Assembly: GCA_008933995.1 (NCBI GenBank)
Contig: WARS01000063.1
Span: 1,141,001 to 1,205,000 of the forward strand
Source of the DNA: Datnioides undecimradiatus
Taxonomy: Eukaryota; Chordata; Actinopteri; Lobotiformes; Datnioididae
DNA length: 64,000 nucleotides
Direction: 5' to 3'
Made by a program: the position numbers and the translations under genes
The notes under the pieces: model-generated
Told to the model about the DNA's origin: nothing
The model's input: only the letters and a program-made list of their open reading frames with translations
Database searches by the model: none
In this document: in pieces, positions 36,158 to 49,688 of the stretch
Layout: each line of letters begins with the position of its first letter
How positions within the stretch are numbered: the stretch's first letter is position 1

Positions 36158-39100
36158 TGCAGGCCTGACGGCGGCAGCCATGGCCGAGCTCCAGAAGCTG
36201 CAGAAGATGAAGATGATGATGAGCCTCCAGAACGGCAACGAGTCAGACAACGACGACTTACACTCCAATACAGGTAACACACACACACACACACACACAC
36301 GCACATACACACACTCTGCTTGGACCACAGTAAACAAAGGTGAGATGCTCCTTCACCTTTGTCTCAGAGATGAGAACGAGCTGAGATGACAGGAACCATC
36401 TGCTGATGTGGAGGGGGCGGGGCTTATGAGCTGTACTGCAGCCAGACACCAGGGGGCGGGGCTTATGAGCTGTAAAATTTTAAACGTTTAATAAAGTCTG
36501 GTATTATTCAGTATCTCTTCTCCAGTAGATAATCATCAGTAAAGTTTGATTTCTGAGACATTTCTTTGCTCTGAATGTCTAAAACTAAACTAAAACTAAA
36601 ATTTAAATTTTAATAATAGCTTTAATAATTTAAATTAAACTAAAATTTTGTAAAATTATCCTTAAAAAAACTGAAACTTGTTGAAATGTTTGGGTGACTG
36701 CATGAACTCAGTCATGGTTCAGTAATGTTTAATGGACAGGACACTGTAATAATCGACATTTTAATCATTTTTCTGTCAGATTCAAACTCTTTCAGGGTCA
36801 AAAATATTAATTTCTCGCAGCTTTTTTCATCGAATCGACTCGACTGTTTGTTCTCACACCTCTGCCTTCCTGTTTCCCGCCGTTTCGCCCCGAGCATCGG
36901 CCTCTCACGTCCCCTTTTAAACATCATCTTTTCTTTCCTCGCCTCTCTTTACCTCATGGAAACCACAGAGAGAAGACGCGGTCTTATTATTTCATATTGA
37001 AACTGGAGCCGAGCTCGTGTCACAGCTCGTCACCTGAGATCAGGTTCAACATGTGAACGTTAGGGACACGTGACGGAGACCTCGATTACATGAACACATG
37101 TGTTGCGTAAGTGGCGAGCGGTCGGGTTTCAATACTGTTTGTCTTCTTTGTCATTTCCTTCCTTGTGCAGGAGCATCACTTGGCTGTGATTGGCTCGTCT
37201 GCAACCGCAGTACGTCATTGGCTAATTTCATTTCATTTGGAAATAATCACAACACTAAAGCTGAACTTCAACCGCACGCAGAGATGCGATGCCTGCACGT
37301 GGACGAAGAGCTCTACGGCTGCATCGTCAAATACGCCAACAGAGAACAAACGCAGCCATAAATGATATAAAATATGAAATATTTACAACGCTGAGCCTTA
37401 TGTTTTAAAGTTAAAGAGTAGAAAAAAGTAAAAAGAAGCATTTTTACAGCTGCGTGTGGCCCGGAAGAAACTCTAATAATAATAATAATAATAATAAAGA
37501 TAATAATAACAATAATAAAGGTGCAGAGGCGTCTTCCTTCATATGTCAGTGAATAATGTGTAAAAGTCAGTTTGAAGGAACATTTAAAGACTGTACGAGT
37601 GAATAAAATGACATATATGAAAACAAAGACTGTACACACACACAAACACACACACACTCTCCGGCCCGCTCCATCTTTGCTGTGTTTGCTTCTCTGAATT
37701 ATTAAAAAGCCAGAAAACAAAAAGCAAAGAGAAAAGAAAAGAGGGGGGGGGGCGAGCGAGCGATCCCTCTGTTTCCTCCCGTTTCTATTTTTCTTTCTTC
37801 CATTTCTTCCTTTTCTTCAGCTGACCTGGCAAATGGGCCGATAGAGTTACTCTCCTTCTGTTCCCTCCTTTCATTCGCCCCCTCTCTCTCTCGCTCGCCC
37901 TGTCGTTTTTTATTTATTCCCCACTCTTCTCCTTCTTCTTCTCTCCTTTTATTTCATTCAGAGTGTTTCTGTTTTGTTTCGCGAGTGCGAGGAAAGCCAT
38001 TGTCCGACCTTATTTTCTTTATAAGAGACACTTGCGCACCCGGCCTGGGAAACTCCAGCAGACAATAGGGCGAGGAAGGGACGAGTGTGTAAGAAAGGGA
38101 GCGAGGGAGGACAGAGAGGAAAAACAGATATTTAGGACGGGAGGGAAAAGAAAAGATGCTGCGGTGTTTGACGGGTGAAAGTCGATCGCTCCGGGTTTGT
38201 GACAGTCGTATCTGTTTCTGTGTCTTTATATAAATGAGAAAAACACAGATCGGAGTGAGGGATGAAGGAGAGAGAGAGCGCGAGGGGCGGATTATCGCGT
38301 GTCATCGGAAACCATATCTGAGATTAGCGAGAAGAAAGAGGCTGAGACAAAGGTGGAGGGACAGTCGCAAACAAGTGCAACGTCTGAAATCAGACTCAGG
38401 AGCAGTTTGTAGGACACATCAGTGCAGCAGAAACATGTTTCTGCTTTGTTCTGAGTGAACTCGAGTTTAAATGTTAAGAAAAGTCATTAACGTGACGTTA
38501 AAATGAACCGAGGAGGCGTCCTGACGTCGCTGCGCCGGCTTCGTTTGTCTGAGTCGTGCTGTTCATTATCATGGCTTCTGTCCGTCCGGCCCGTCACAGA
38601 GCCAGGAACGTGTGAAAGCAAAGTGAAAGACTCACGACATCTGTGGCTTTGATGCTCTTTGCTATGTTCAAGGACGGGGGTTAAAATCAGAATTCAGCAA
38701 ACAGCCTCAGTGTTCTGTCCTGTCAATAACGTTATTAATAAAGTTATTTTCAGCTCTGACAGACGCCTGCGTTCAGCTGTGCGTTTGTGTGGCGCCAAAG
38801 GTAACAGGAAGTCGGGCTGTGGTGGCATAGAACAGCATCTTTTAATCTGATTAACTAATTAAACTCATAGATCTAGAGCAAACAGATCTGATGACAAACT
38901 GAAGAACATTTCTGTTATTCTCTGTGAAATGAAATGAACATACATCTTCACTATTACTTTGGTGTATTTTGCCGCTGGCTGCAGCTCGGGCTTTACACAG
39001 GGCTCATTTCTGATTTTTAATGTTTTAATTGGACATTTTCGACGTGTTTGATCGTCTGAGCGCGCGTGAAAGCGCTTGAGCATCGTTCATATTAACTTTA

Positions 39101-40781
39101 GGTTGAAAACAGACGTTAAACTTGTTCGAGTTCAACTGGAGCGACGTGAAAAATCACATTTCAAAGACTCGACATGACCCGAGTGGACGCTGAGCGGAGG
39201 AGCGAGGGAGAGAGGGAGAGGGAGAGAGGGAGAGATGGAGAGAGAGAGGGGGAGAGAGCGAGAGAGGGAAAGAGAGAGAGGGAGAGACAGAGAGAGGAGA
39301 CGGATGGACAAAAGAAGAAAGGTGGAGAGAGAAAAGAAAGTGACGGAGGAGAGAGAGGGAGAGGGAGCGAACATCTGCCCATCTGTTTATACTTCTTTCT
39401 CTTCCCTGGTGTAAATGGCAGAGGGGATGAGGCCCAGCTGTCTCACACACACACGCTCACACACACGCTCACACACTCACGCAGCGGAGGGAATTCAGTA
39501 GGCAATAATAGAGAGAGACGGTTGCTAATTCAAACTAATGGAGGGAGATGAAGATGGATGAGAGAGGGAACGAGGGAGCGGAGGGCGAGAGAGGCAGCGT
39601 TACACAGAGAGAGAGAGAGAGCGAGAGGAGGTGGAGACAGGTACGAAGGTGTGCAGAGAGAAAAGACGGTTTCACTCGTTTAACTTGGTTCTGAAAACAA
39701 CAACCTGGCTTCACCACTGCCACCGTGACGACGCCGTGATGAGACTGTACGAGCTGACACGACGTGACGAGTGCGTTAACGATCTTTAACGCGATAATTA
39801 GATTTACTCTGACATTTTAAAGGCAAAACGCCTCTGTTAGCCGTCACAAACACGTCAGGACGGTTTCATCTAAATGAGAAAATGTTGAATGACTCGATGT
39901 TTTTATGCTGAAACTGTCAGTTTATGGTTTTTTAAAGTTTAAATCAATTAATCTTTAAACTGCTCTGATTAAACGTGTCAGAGTCACTAATGCTTCAACT
40001 GAAGTTGGATCAAAGTGAACAGAAGCTGTAGCTATGATCTGTTTGTTGCTGTGGTTTAGCTGTGAGAGCACACGCTGACGCGATCTGATTCAGACGCTAA
40101 CGGACTCTGTTCCACGTCTGCTGATCGGAGCCGGAGCCCATAAACACCCGGGACTGCTGCAGGGTCACGTGACGCGGGTTTGAATCCTGATTGGACACAT
40201 TCAGTTTAAAGACAGAAGCCAGATGTTAGCGGGTGTTAGCAGGTGTGTTGTGCAGCGGTAACAGGGCTGTTAGCCACACATGCTAACAAGTGTCCTGATT
40301 TATGCTGAGTTTGCTGAGTTTAAATGTCAATAAAACATAATAAAACAGAAAAAGACAGAAAATAAAATCCTGATTTTAATCTAAATGTATATTTTTAGCT
40401 TTATTTAAACTTTTTTAAAGTGTTTTCAGTGTTTATCGCTCAGGGCTCTGACCCAGCCACCGTCTGTCTCTGCCCAGGAGGGAGTGAGTGTTCCTGGGAC
40501 AAGGAGCGTCTGACCAGCCCCCCTGCTGGAGCCCACAGCGGAGGAGCAGGAGCCGGCGGAGGAGCACCAGCAGGAGGAGCAGGAGGAGGAGGTGCAGCAG
40601 CAGGAGGAGCAGGAGGAGGAGGGAGGGGGCCGGCCATCGGAGCTGTCAATCAGCAGCTGCAGCAGCAACAGCTACTGGCCAACAGTGAGCACGCACACAC
40701 ACACACACACACACACTCATTTATAATGATAAATATATGTCCAAACAGACAACACACTTAGACAAACTACATGGGAAAAGG

Positions 40782-40827
<46 letters not shown>

Positions 40828-40950
40828 CCGTGTGTGTTTATAGGGGTGGCAATATTTGTTAATGTACGCCATTTAATCTGTTCCCATCTCCTGTATTAAC
40901 ACTCTGCCTGGATTAATCAGCACACACTCTACTAAATGACTCAATTTATC

Positions 40951-40988
<38 letters not shown>

Positions 40989-42554
40989 AACAGAAACACA
41001 CTCGTACTCACCACCTTTTTTTTGTTCTTATTGCAGAAGTAATGTTTGCGTGCACACGTGCACACACACACACACAGTGGGCAGCGGGAGGCGACAAACA
41101 CTCACATTGATTATTCTATCACTTCAGTCGTCACGACAACAGCAATCAGTGTTATTGTTTCATTGGAATGAAAGCAGCCACTGCCACTTCGGTGCGTCTT
41201 TGTCTCCGTGTGTGTGTGTGTGTGTGTGTGCGTGTGTGGCAGCTGAGGCGACTCGTCTTGAGATCGCACATCTTGCCGGAGCTCGCCTTTGAAAGCGGGG
41301 GCTATTTTAAGGTCAAGGGTGGTGTGTGTGCGTGTGCGTGTCAGCTGAGGTCAAAGGTCAAGGTCGTGCTTTTTAGCAGGATGGATGAAAGTGAATGCAA
41401 CTTGCCCACGAACGCAGTGTTGTTGTTGTTGTCGTTGTTGTCATTGTGTGTCCGTGGATGAAGAAAATAAGGAAAGAAATAAAGAAATTAGAAAAATAAA
41501 TAAATAAATAAACAAAACAAGTCAAAGAGTGAGACGGAGATTTGGTTGAAAATGAGAGAAAAAAGTTTAAGAGTTAAAATACTCTATTACAACAACAACA
41601 ACAACAATCTGTTTGGTTTTTGTGTTTAATTCCTATTTTTTCAGTATCACTAATTCTTGTTGACTGCATCTCTACATTTGTTTATTTGTTTATTTTGAAT
41701 TTCCTCTAAAATGCTGTTGATTAAACTCACCGCTGCCGTTCCTCCTCGCTCAGGGTTGGACCTGCCCTTCATGATGATGCCCCACCCTCTGCTGCCCATG
41801 GGTCTGCCGCCCGCGTCTGTAGCCATGGCGATGTCCCAGATGAACCAGCTCAACACCATCGCCAACATGGCTGCCGCAGCCCAGCAGATACACACTCACG
41901 TACACCGCGCGCCTGTCATCAAGGTACAAAACACAAGAGATGCCGGGTTCCGCCTGCACTGTAACGAGCTCAGAGGCGGTGCTGCGGCGGTTCTCGTGTT
42001 GTCACTGACCAGTCAGAGCTTTAGATCATCAACACGTTGTGACGCCTCGCCGCCTCTCTCTCTCTCTGCAGGAGCGAGTGTGCGACAGTCCCTCGCTCTC
42101 GCCGTCCGTCGACGAGGCCAACACTCCTCTGCAGTCGCAGCCCAGCAGCTCGGCCTCCAGCTCGCCCGAACGACTGGGTACACACACACACACACACACA
42201 CACAGATTAAACTACAATAATAATTAAAGAATCATTTAAGTTTAATTTGAAGCAAAAACATCAAACTTTTTAATTTCAGATTCAAATGTGTTTGTTTCCT
42301 GCCTGTTACTGTAAATTTACACAGAACAGTTTGAAACTTTGGGAAAGAAAACGATCGACTGGATCAATGAATTAATAAACTGATGAACTGTAAAGAAAAC
42401 AGCAGGCTGCAGATCGACTACACACACACACACACACACACACACACTGTGCAGTACAAACAGTTCATACAAAAACACATTTTAAAGGTGACACATTAAA
42501 ACTGTGCACACAGGAACACACATGCATGCTAACATACTGTGTGTTCATGCACAT

Positions 42555-42592
<38 letters not shown>

Positions 42593-42919
42593 TGCACAAA
42601 CTCAGTGTGCTCTGTTTCCACAGGCTTGGTGTCAGCTGATGCAGATGTTGCGCTCCCCAACCCTGCTGCACCCATCAAGAAAATAACAAAGGACAAAGGT
42701 TGGACCACACACACACTCACACACACACTCACAGAGATGCATTCTCACAAATGCACATGAACACTTTTGCCGGTCGACAACAGATGAGACACACACACAC
42801 ACACACACACTTATATAAGTGGGTATAATCCATTACCCGCCTTAATCTAAACCTTCACCCATTTCGTTTTGACAACTGACAAATTGGTCCTCACTTAGGA
42901 GGCTTCCCTCCTCTACTGT

Positions 42920-42950
<31 letters not shown>

Positions 42951-45474
42951 ACACACACGCACGCTGACAGAGTCGACTACACAGACACACAAACAGAGAA
43001 ACAGAAGCGTCAGGATGTCCTGCCCCCTCCTATTGATCACCTGTCTCTGAGCCATCAATCAGAGGAGCGAGGGAGGGGTGAGATAGATAGACAGAGGAGG
43101 GAGGGCAGGGAGGGAAGGGGGGGGGGCTAAGTGAAGGAGGCATGGCTAAAAGGGGTCAAGAGGTCACGCACTAAAAGCATGTGGGGCCTCCCGCCCTCCA
43201 TCACGCTCTCTTCTCACTCTCTGGGTTTTTCCGTTGTTTTCACCCAGTTCTCCTCCCCACCGCCGCCTCCGCCGCTGCTCACACTCCTGCAGCGCCACGG
43301 CAGGCGTGAGCAGGAGCAGCGCGGGAGACGCCCGCCTTTAGAAATCGATAGGGGCGAATCGCTGCCTCTCTGAGCGTCACCGATCTGACACAAGGAGCGA
43401 AACAGTGGAATTTGATTGGTCGGTTGAAAAGTGGGTGGGTCTTAGGAAACATGGAGCATCAGAGTGACTCAGACAAAGACGAACTTTCTCCACACGATGT
43501 ATTTGGGGGTAGCGTTGTTAGCTAGCTAGCATCACCTAACCTCAACGATGAGGATTGATTGACGGGTGGATGTCGTGATGTCATTGGTTGAAATGGGTCG
43601 GTGCAGGCTGATGTAAGCAGATCAGATGCTGATGTGAAATAAGAAACAAATCCATTTGTTAACAGCGGTTGGTGCGGAGCGCGATCGTTCATTTTTCATT
43701 TCATCTCGACTTTAAACGCTGAATCAAAAGGAAACAGTTTGTGTCGTGTCGCTGGGCGCGGCAGCCGCTCTGTAACTGACGACACACAGGAAACAACGAA
43801 CCCTGCGCTGTCGATCAGCTGTGATTCGCTTTTCAAGAAAAACATCAAATGTTCGTTGGTTTCGTCTTCGTAAAAGTGAGGATTTGCTGCTTTTCTTCGT
43901 CTTTAATGACGGTAACTGCAGAGTTTGGGGCTTTAAACCCATAAAAAGCCATTTTTGTAACTTTTTTAAACATTTTATAAACGTAATGGTGTAAATCAGC
44001 CATCAGATTGCTCAGTAAACAGTTTTCAGCATCGCGCTGCAGTTGTCAGAACGAACTGCCTTCACAGTGTTTGCCGCCGTCTGAGCAGGGAAACAGCAGC
44101 GGATCGCCGCCGGGGCCTCGCTCCACCCGGGAGGGACGCGGCAGCAGCTACTGAGCCGGAGTCACATGATCGACCAAACCTGTGTTTGTGTTTGAAAACG
44201 ACCTTCCTGTGTGTCACGTCCTGCCCGTCTCCAGCTGCGCCGTGTGTTGTTGACAAACTGTTTGTTTGCTCCAGAAGCAGCAGAGTTCATCAGATACGGC
44301 GGTTCAGATGTTTGCCGGCTGATCCGTGGAACTGATAACTGAACGCTGGATGTGAATCTGAAACACAGATCCTGCTCCTTTCAAAATAAAAGCACTCGCC
44401 TGAGCTTCAGTGCAACATCAGTGTGACACCGCCATCAACTTTCTCCTCTGACCACACATCCACCGCTCTCGCTCCACGTCCCCTGACGTTTTATCAACCA
44501 AGAGAATCTGAAGCGCCGCGAGGACGGCTGTGATTACCGGATATAAAAACAAAATCTTTCAGGAAAACTGAAACAACTCAATGACTTTCAAGCACTTTTT
44601 TATTCAATTTCAAGGCCTTTTACCAAGCATGTCATTTATTTCCAATCAAAATTTTATAAAACATTAATAAACATGTGATTATTGCCCGTCAGTGTTATAG
44701 AACTGTCTTCGTCTTATTCGCTCAAATGTTGGATTCAGACGTGGAAACTGAGCAGAAAACATCGAGCAGGGTGTGAAATTCACTGCGGGAGCAAAAAATC
44801 ATTTAAAAAAATCAGTTTTAAAAACTCAAACATGTTGTTTTTGTCTTTTAAAATGAGCGAACTGAGCCTGTGAGCCAGCAATGTGAACCCAGCAGGCGCT
44901 AACATGATGATAATAATAATGACGTATTGACACACGGACAAAGAGGAAACACTGGAGGTAAACATGTAAATAAACAGATAAACATCACAGCAGCGTTGTT
45001 TGTCCGGATCAGATAGCTAATGATCGTCGACTCTAACGTCGGACGATTAATGATTTAATTGTTTGTATCAACTGAGGCCTGATTGGATCTGGAACAAACT
45101 CTAGAGTCAAACGGTTTCCAGGCGGATTAGCTTCAGACGACCGCGGTGAGAGAAGAGAAGAGAAACTTCTGATTTTGAGCAGTTTGATTATAAAAATCAA
45201 AGCATCAAACGTTTTAATATGCTGTTTTTTCAATTTAAGCACTGTTTAAAAGCATTTTCCTAAAAACTGGGACAGTTTTTAAAAGGTTTTCCTGCTTAAA
45301 AGTGAAACGAAAGTGAGAGAGAGACGAAGGAAATACGGGAAAAGAAACAGGAAGTGATGCGCGGAGAGAAGAGGAAGACGGAGGAGGAGAGAAGGCGATG
45401 AGGAGAGATACGAGAGAGACAGAGGAGGAAAGGTGGAGTTAAAGGATGTACGGATGAGGTGGCAGATAGAGGAG

Positions 45475-45515
<41 letters not shown>

Positions 45516-45612
45516 TGCATCTTAATCAGCGTTAATTTCACAGCAGAGTTAACCCAGTTGTCAGTGTGTTAGGCATTAAGGGCTGATCAGACACTGTGAC
45601 GCACTCGCAATG

Positions 45613-45672
<60 letters not shown>

Positions 45673-48373
45673 TCAAGGATGTCTTTAATCCTTGCCAATT
45701 AGTACCCCACATGATTGTCTGAATACTAACGAACTCTGTGCGTGTGTGTGTGTGTGTGTGTGGGGGCTGTAATTGATTTCTCTGACGCTGCTTCGTTGCC
45801 TTTTATACCTGCGTAAACATCGATATTTCATAAACCTCAAGCTTGTGACAACGTGTCGCTGATGGAACACACACACACACGCTCTAAACGGGAAACACAC
45901 TCGTTAACATCTTTAGTCGGACTGTGTTAAAAACGAAGCTGCAGACGCGAGATGGTTAGCATAGCTTAGCATGCACAGTGGAAACAGATGGGTTGTATAA
46001 TAAGCTAAGCTAACCTCTGATGCAGTTTGGTACCAGCAGGGAGCAGCTTCTAAAAGTCTCCTTCCTCTGATCATTTGAAGCTGTAATAATTATTATTAAA
46101 TATTATTAATAATTTTATTTATAGTGTTTTTCAGATCACCTTCAGTTTAAATCAGAAAATAAAACTGAGAAACAGAAAAAACAAAAAAGAAATGAGAAAA
46201 GAAAAATTCTGTTGATAAACAAAAATTTAATTCTTTAAATCATTTTTTCCACTAATTTTTATTGATAAAATAATATTTACATTACACTAATGTTTGATTT
46301 GTATTTTATATGAGAGGAAAAGTTATTTTCTTTTTAAAAATGATTCATTTATTTGAAAATGTGCATCGAATCACATTCAGTGAATCTGAGGCTTTAATGT
46401 GTTTTGCTGTTTGTCGCTCACAGAGGAGTCTCCGCTGGGTCAGGCCCTGCCCCCCGGCTTCCCCGCTCCATTCCTATTCGCTGACGGCCTGTCGTCAGTG
46501 GAGACCCTGCTCACCAACATACAGGTAGTCAACAGCAACAATAACCCTGTGCTTAATGTGAACACGAACAAGTGTTTCTGCAGAACCGATGCGTTTCAGG
46601 TGTTGATTCTGTCTGCGCTCATTATATATTCATATTTCTTAATGATGTAATATAGGCAGGTACGTTGCTCCCTGCAGCTGATTGGATGAAATCACACCTG
46701 GACTTTGCAGCTGATTCAGCTCCAGCGTGTTTGTTTTTACAGTGATGGATGCAAATAAACAGGAGATGTGAGGGGACGACGCAGACATGTTGACGTCTGT
46801 GTTGAATCCCACGAAACGTCCAAACTGTGTGTTCTGTTTCTCTAACCCATGGCGTTCTCTCAGGGCCTGCTGAAGGTGGCGGTGGAGAACGCCCGGGCGC
46901 AGGACAAACAGATCCAGGCGGAGAAGCGGGAGCTGAAGATGGAGCTGTACCGAGAGAGAGAGATGAGGGAGAGTCTGGAACGGCAGCTCACCTCTGAGCT
47001 ACAGAGCAGAGGTCCGGCTCAGTGTTGAAATGCACTCTGGGAAACGCAGGAACAGGAAGCGGGAGGTTAACGCGACCCGGTCTCTTTTGTCCCGCAGCCT
47101 CCATCCAGAAGCGTCTGAAGAAGGAGAAGAAGGCAAAGAGGAAGCTGCAGGAGGCGCTGGAGTTCGAGTCCAAGAGGAGGGAGCGGGTGGAGGACGCCCT
47201 GAAACACTCGTCCTCGTCCTCCCCGTCCCCGGAGCCGCTGCACGCCGCCAACAACAACAACAACAACAGCACCAAGAACGGTATGACGGGACGTTGATCG
47301 TTTGAGCCTGTCTGCTGCTGATATCTGTGTCTTTATCCAGCGTTCATCTTTGTTTCTTCTTCTCTCTTAACGTTTGAGTTAAATCGTTCCTCAGTCTCTG
47401 TGACGTGTTTGTTTATCTCGTCTTGTTCTTGTTGTCGATGAGCTGCTGACACTTAAAAACAGGCCTGACTGCACAGAAATGTGTCTTACAGCTGATCCAG
47501 AGTCATTCATGAAGCTGCTGACACACAGACACAACACTGACACGTGCACAGAGAGGAGGTGGTGACGCCACAGACAGGAAGTCACCTGTTATGTTGTTTA
47601 AAACTGAAAAGTTTGGACAATCAGTCATGTCAGTTGTTACAGTGGCAAAAAAGTCAATTCTTTTTCTCTTCATATAAGAAGTTTTGGTGTTTTTCTTCTC
47701 TCATATAACAGTAAAACAACAATATTTGACTCTAAATTGACCGACTTTGGTTTTGGGAAAGGGAATTTTGTCATTTTTCAGCGTTTTCTGACACGTTGGA
47801 GCCAGGCCTCAGCCCTGCAGGGGCGCGTGGGTGTTCTGGATGCACGTTAATAAATCTGATGAATTTCTGCTGTGAACTAATAAAAGTGCAACAACAACAA
47901 TAATAACACTAACAACAGACCTCATGTTTAGTGAAACAGCCCTGAGTGGTCACGTTTGTGACGCAGCGCTCCAACTGAAGAGAAAAACAAACTAAATTCC
48001 AGCCAAACCGTTTGTTTGTGTTTGTGTGTGAGTCCGTTCTGTTTGGGACCCGGGCGCCGTTACGAGGCGCCGCTCGGGTTTTATTGGCCGACCCACTGAG
48101 ACTCTGTCTTGTCTTTGTGCTTCGTACCAGACGCGGCTGCAGCCGAGGATAAACCTGAGCTTAATGGGAACCAGCAAGACAACGGCGCTGTACAAGGTAG
48201 CTGAGCGCACACACACGCGCACACACAATGAAAATCACATATATAAAAAACAACAGTCAGAAACACACTCATGCATGTAGAGTCATGCTGATACACACAC
48301 ACACACACTCACACACCCTGTGTATTAACAGGTATGACACTGTACACAAACGTGTTCAAAGGGAAACACGGAA

Positions 48374-48404
<31 letters not shown>

Positions 48405-48504
48405 GTGGGCACATGTGTGTGTTGGGGCCCCAGCCAGATTAGTGGAGACATTAAGCAGACGCAGAGACACTGTGGCCTCCCTTTGATGTGCACCTTATCG
48501 GACA

Positions 48505-48556
<52 letters not shown>

Positions 48557-49446
48557 GGAATATTTCACTCAGCTTGTGTCAGTGTGTCTCGGCTGTATGG
48601 GCTTTATTCTAGGGGTGTGTGTGTGTTTGAGGATCAGTTTCAACTGTGAGACCTGGGTCGGTGAGGACATCAGGACTCAGGACTCTGGGACAGCTTCAGT
48701 CGTCAGAGACGGGGTTTTTGAGGAATAAGACATTTTTCAAACTCAGGACGTCTTTTCAGACCCGACAGCGCTGTGCTCAGGTGGACATGTTGAATTAAAA
48801 CACACGCAGGTCTGGACACAGTTCGGTGAAGACGTGTGTGCAGGTGGAAACTGTTGGCGAATGGGAAACTCTGGGTGTCTTCAGGTCGAAGGTGTTTTAA
48901 GTGAGAACAGCGCTGGATACCTGAGATGGTTTTTAGGATCTCTGACAGTGACAGAGACGCGTCTGCAGAGCGAGGACGGTTTGAAGAAACATTATTTTGG
49001 GCAAGAAGAGAAAAACTGATTCTTGGAAACTGGATCTGTCGTCTGATCCTGACCGCCCGAGACTCCAGACTCAGCTTTAGGTTGGAGTTCTGGACCTGGG
49101 AATGCATTATGCCAATGAGGGTCCTCACAAGTACAGTACTGACGCTCCTTTGTGTGTGTGTGTGTGTGTTAGTATGCATGTGTCGTCCTCTTTCCACCAG
49201 CTGTGCTCAGTCCTCCCTGACATTGAAAACCTTCACTTGAAACTCTGCGTGTGTATAAATGAATATCTACAGGCACACACACTCCCTCTGTGTGTGTGTG
49301 CATACACTCTGTACCTGTAGTTGTGTATTTTAGCCTGTGTGTGTGTGTGTTTGATCCACACTCTGGTGAGACAGGGAACTCTAATTAGCTCTCTCTCCTC
49401 TTTAGACCCCTTTTAGATCCCCTCTCTTCTGCAAGCCAAGCACTAC

Positions 49447-49487
<41 letters not shown>

Positions 49488-49618
49488 GATTTCATTAATG
49501 TTGATTGGCCCAGTAGGACCCCTTTGCTGCCTTGCTCACACACACACACTCTCACATTGACAAACACACACTCATCCCTCCTGCCATAAAAGCATTTTGC
49601 ACCTACGGTGGTTTACTT

Positions 49619-49688
<70 letters not shown>

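Larger units (their letters stand above)
26367..36162 (+). other. intron 2 of dach
   Basis: 9.8 kb between exons 2 and 3. Repeats are listed separately. 29630-30070, 31690-32430 and 34200-35470 are AT-rich unique sequence with nothing recognised. Confidence 0.9.
36274..40477 (+). other. intron 3 of dach
   Basis: 4.2 kb. It holds a 39 bp direct duplication (36413-36475), (AAT)n at 37473-37520, CA at 37634-37657, purine tracts at 39185-39370 and 39540-39665, and CA at 39445-39480. 37740-39180 and 39670-40470 are unique with nothing recognised. Confidence 0.9.

Noticed and set aside
37098-37361. Frame ending in HVDEELYGCIVKYANREQ, preceded by a good acceptor-like TTGTGCAG
   Set aside because: It looks exon-like, but it has no donor before its stop, no place in the dach phase chain and no family I recognise; probably chance.
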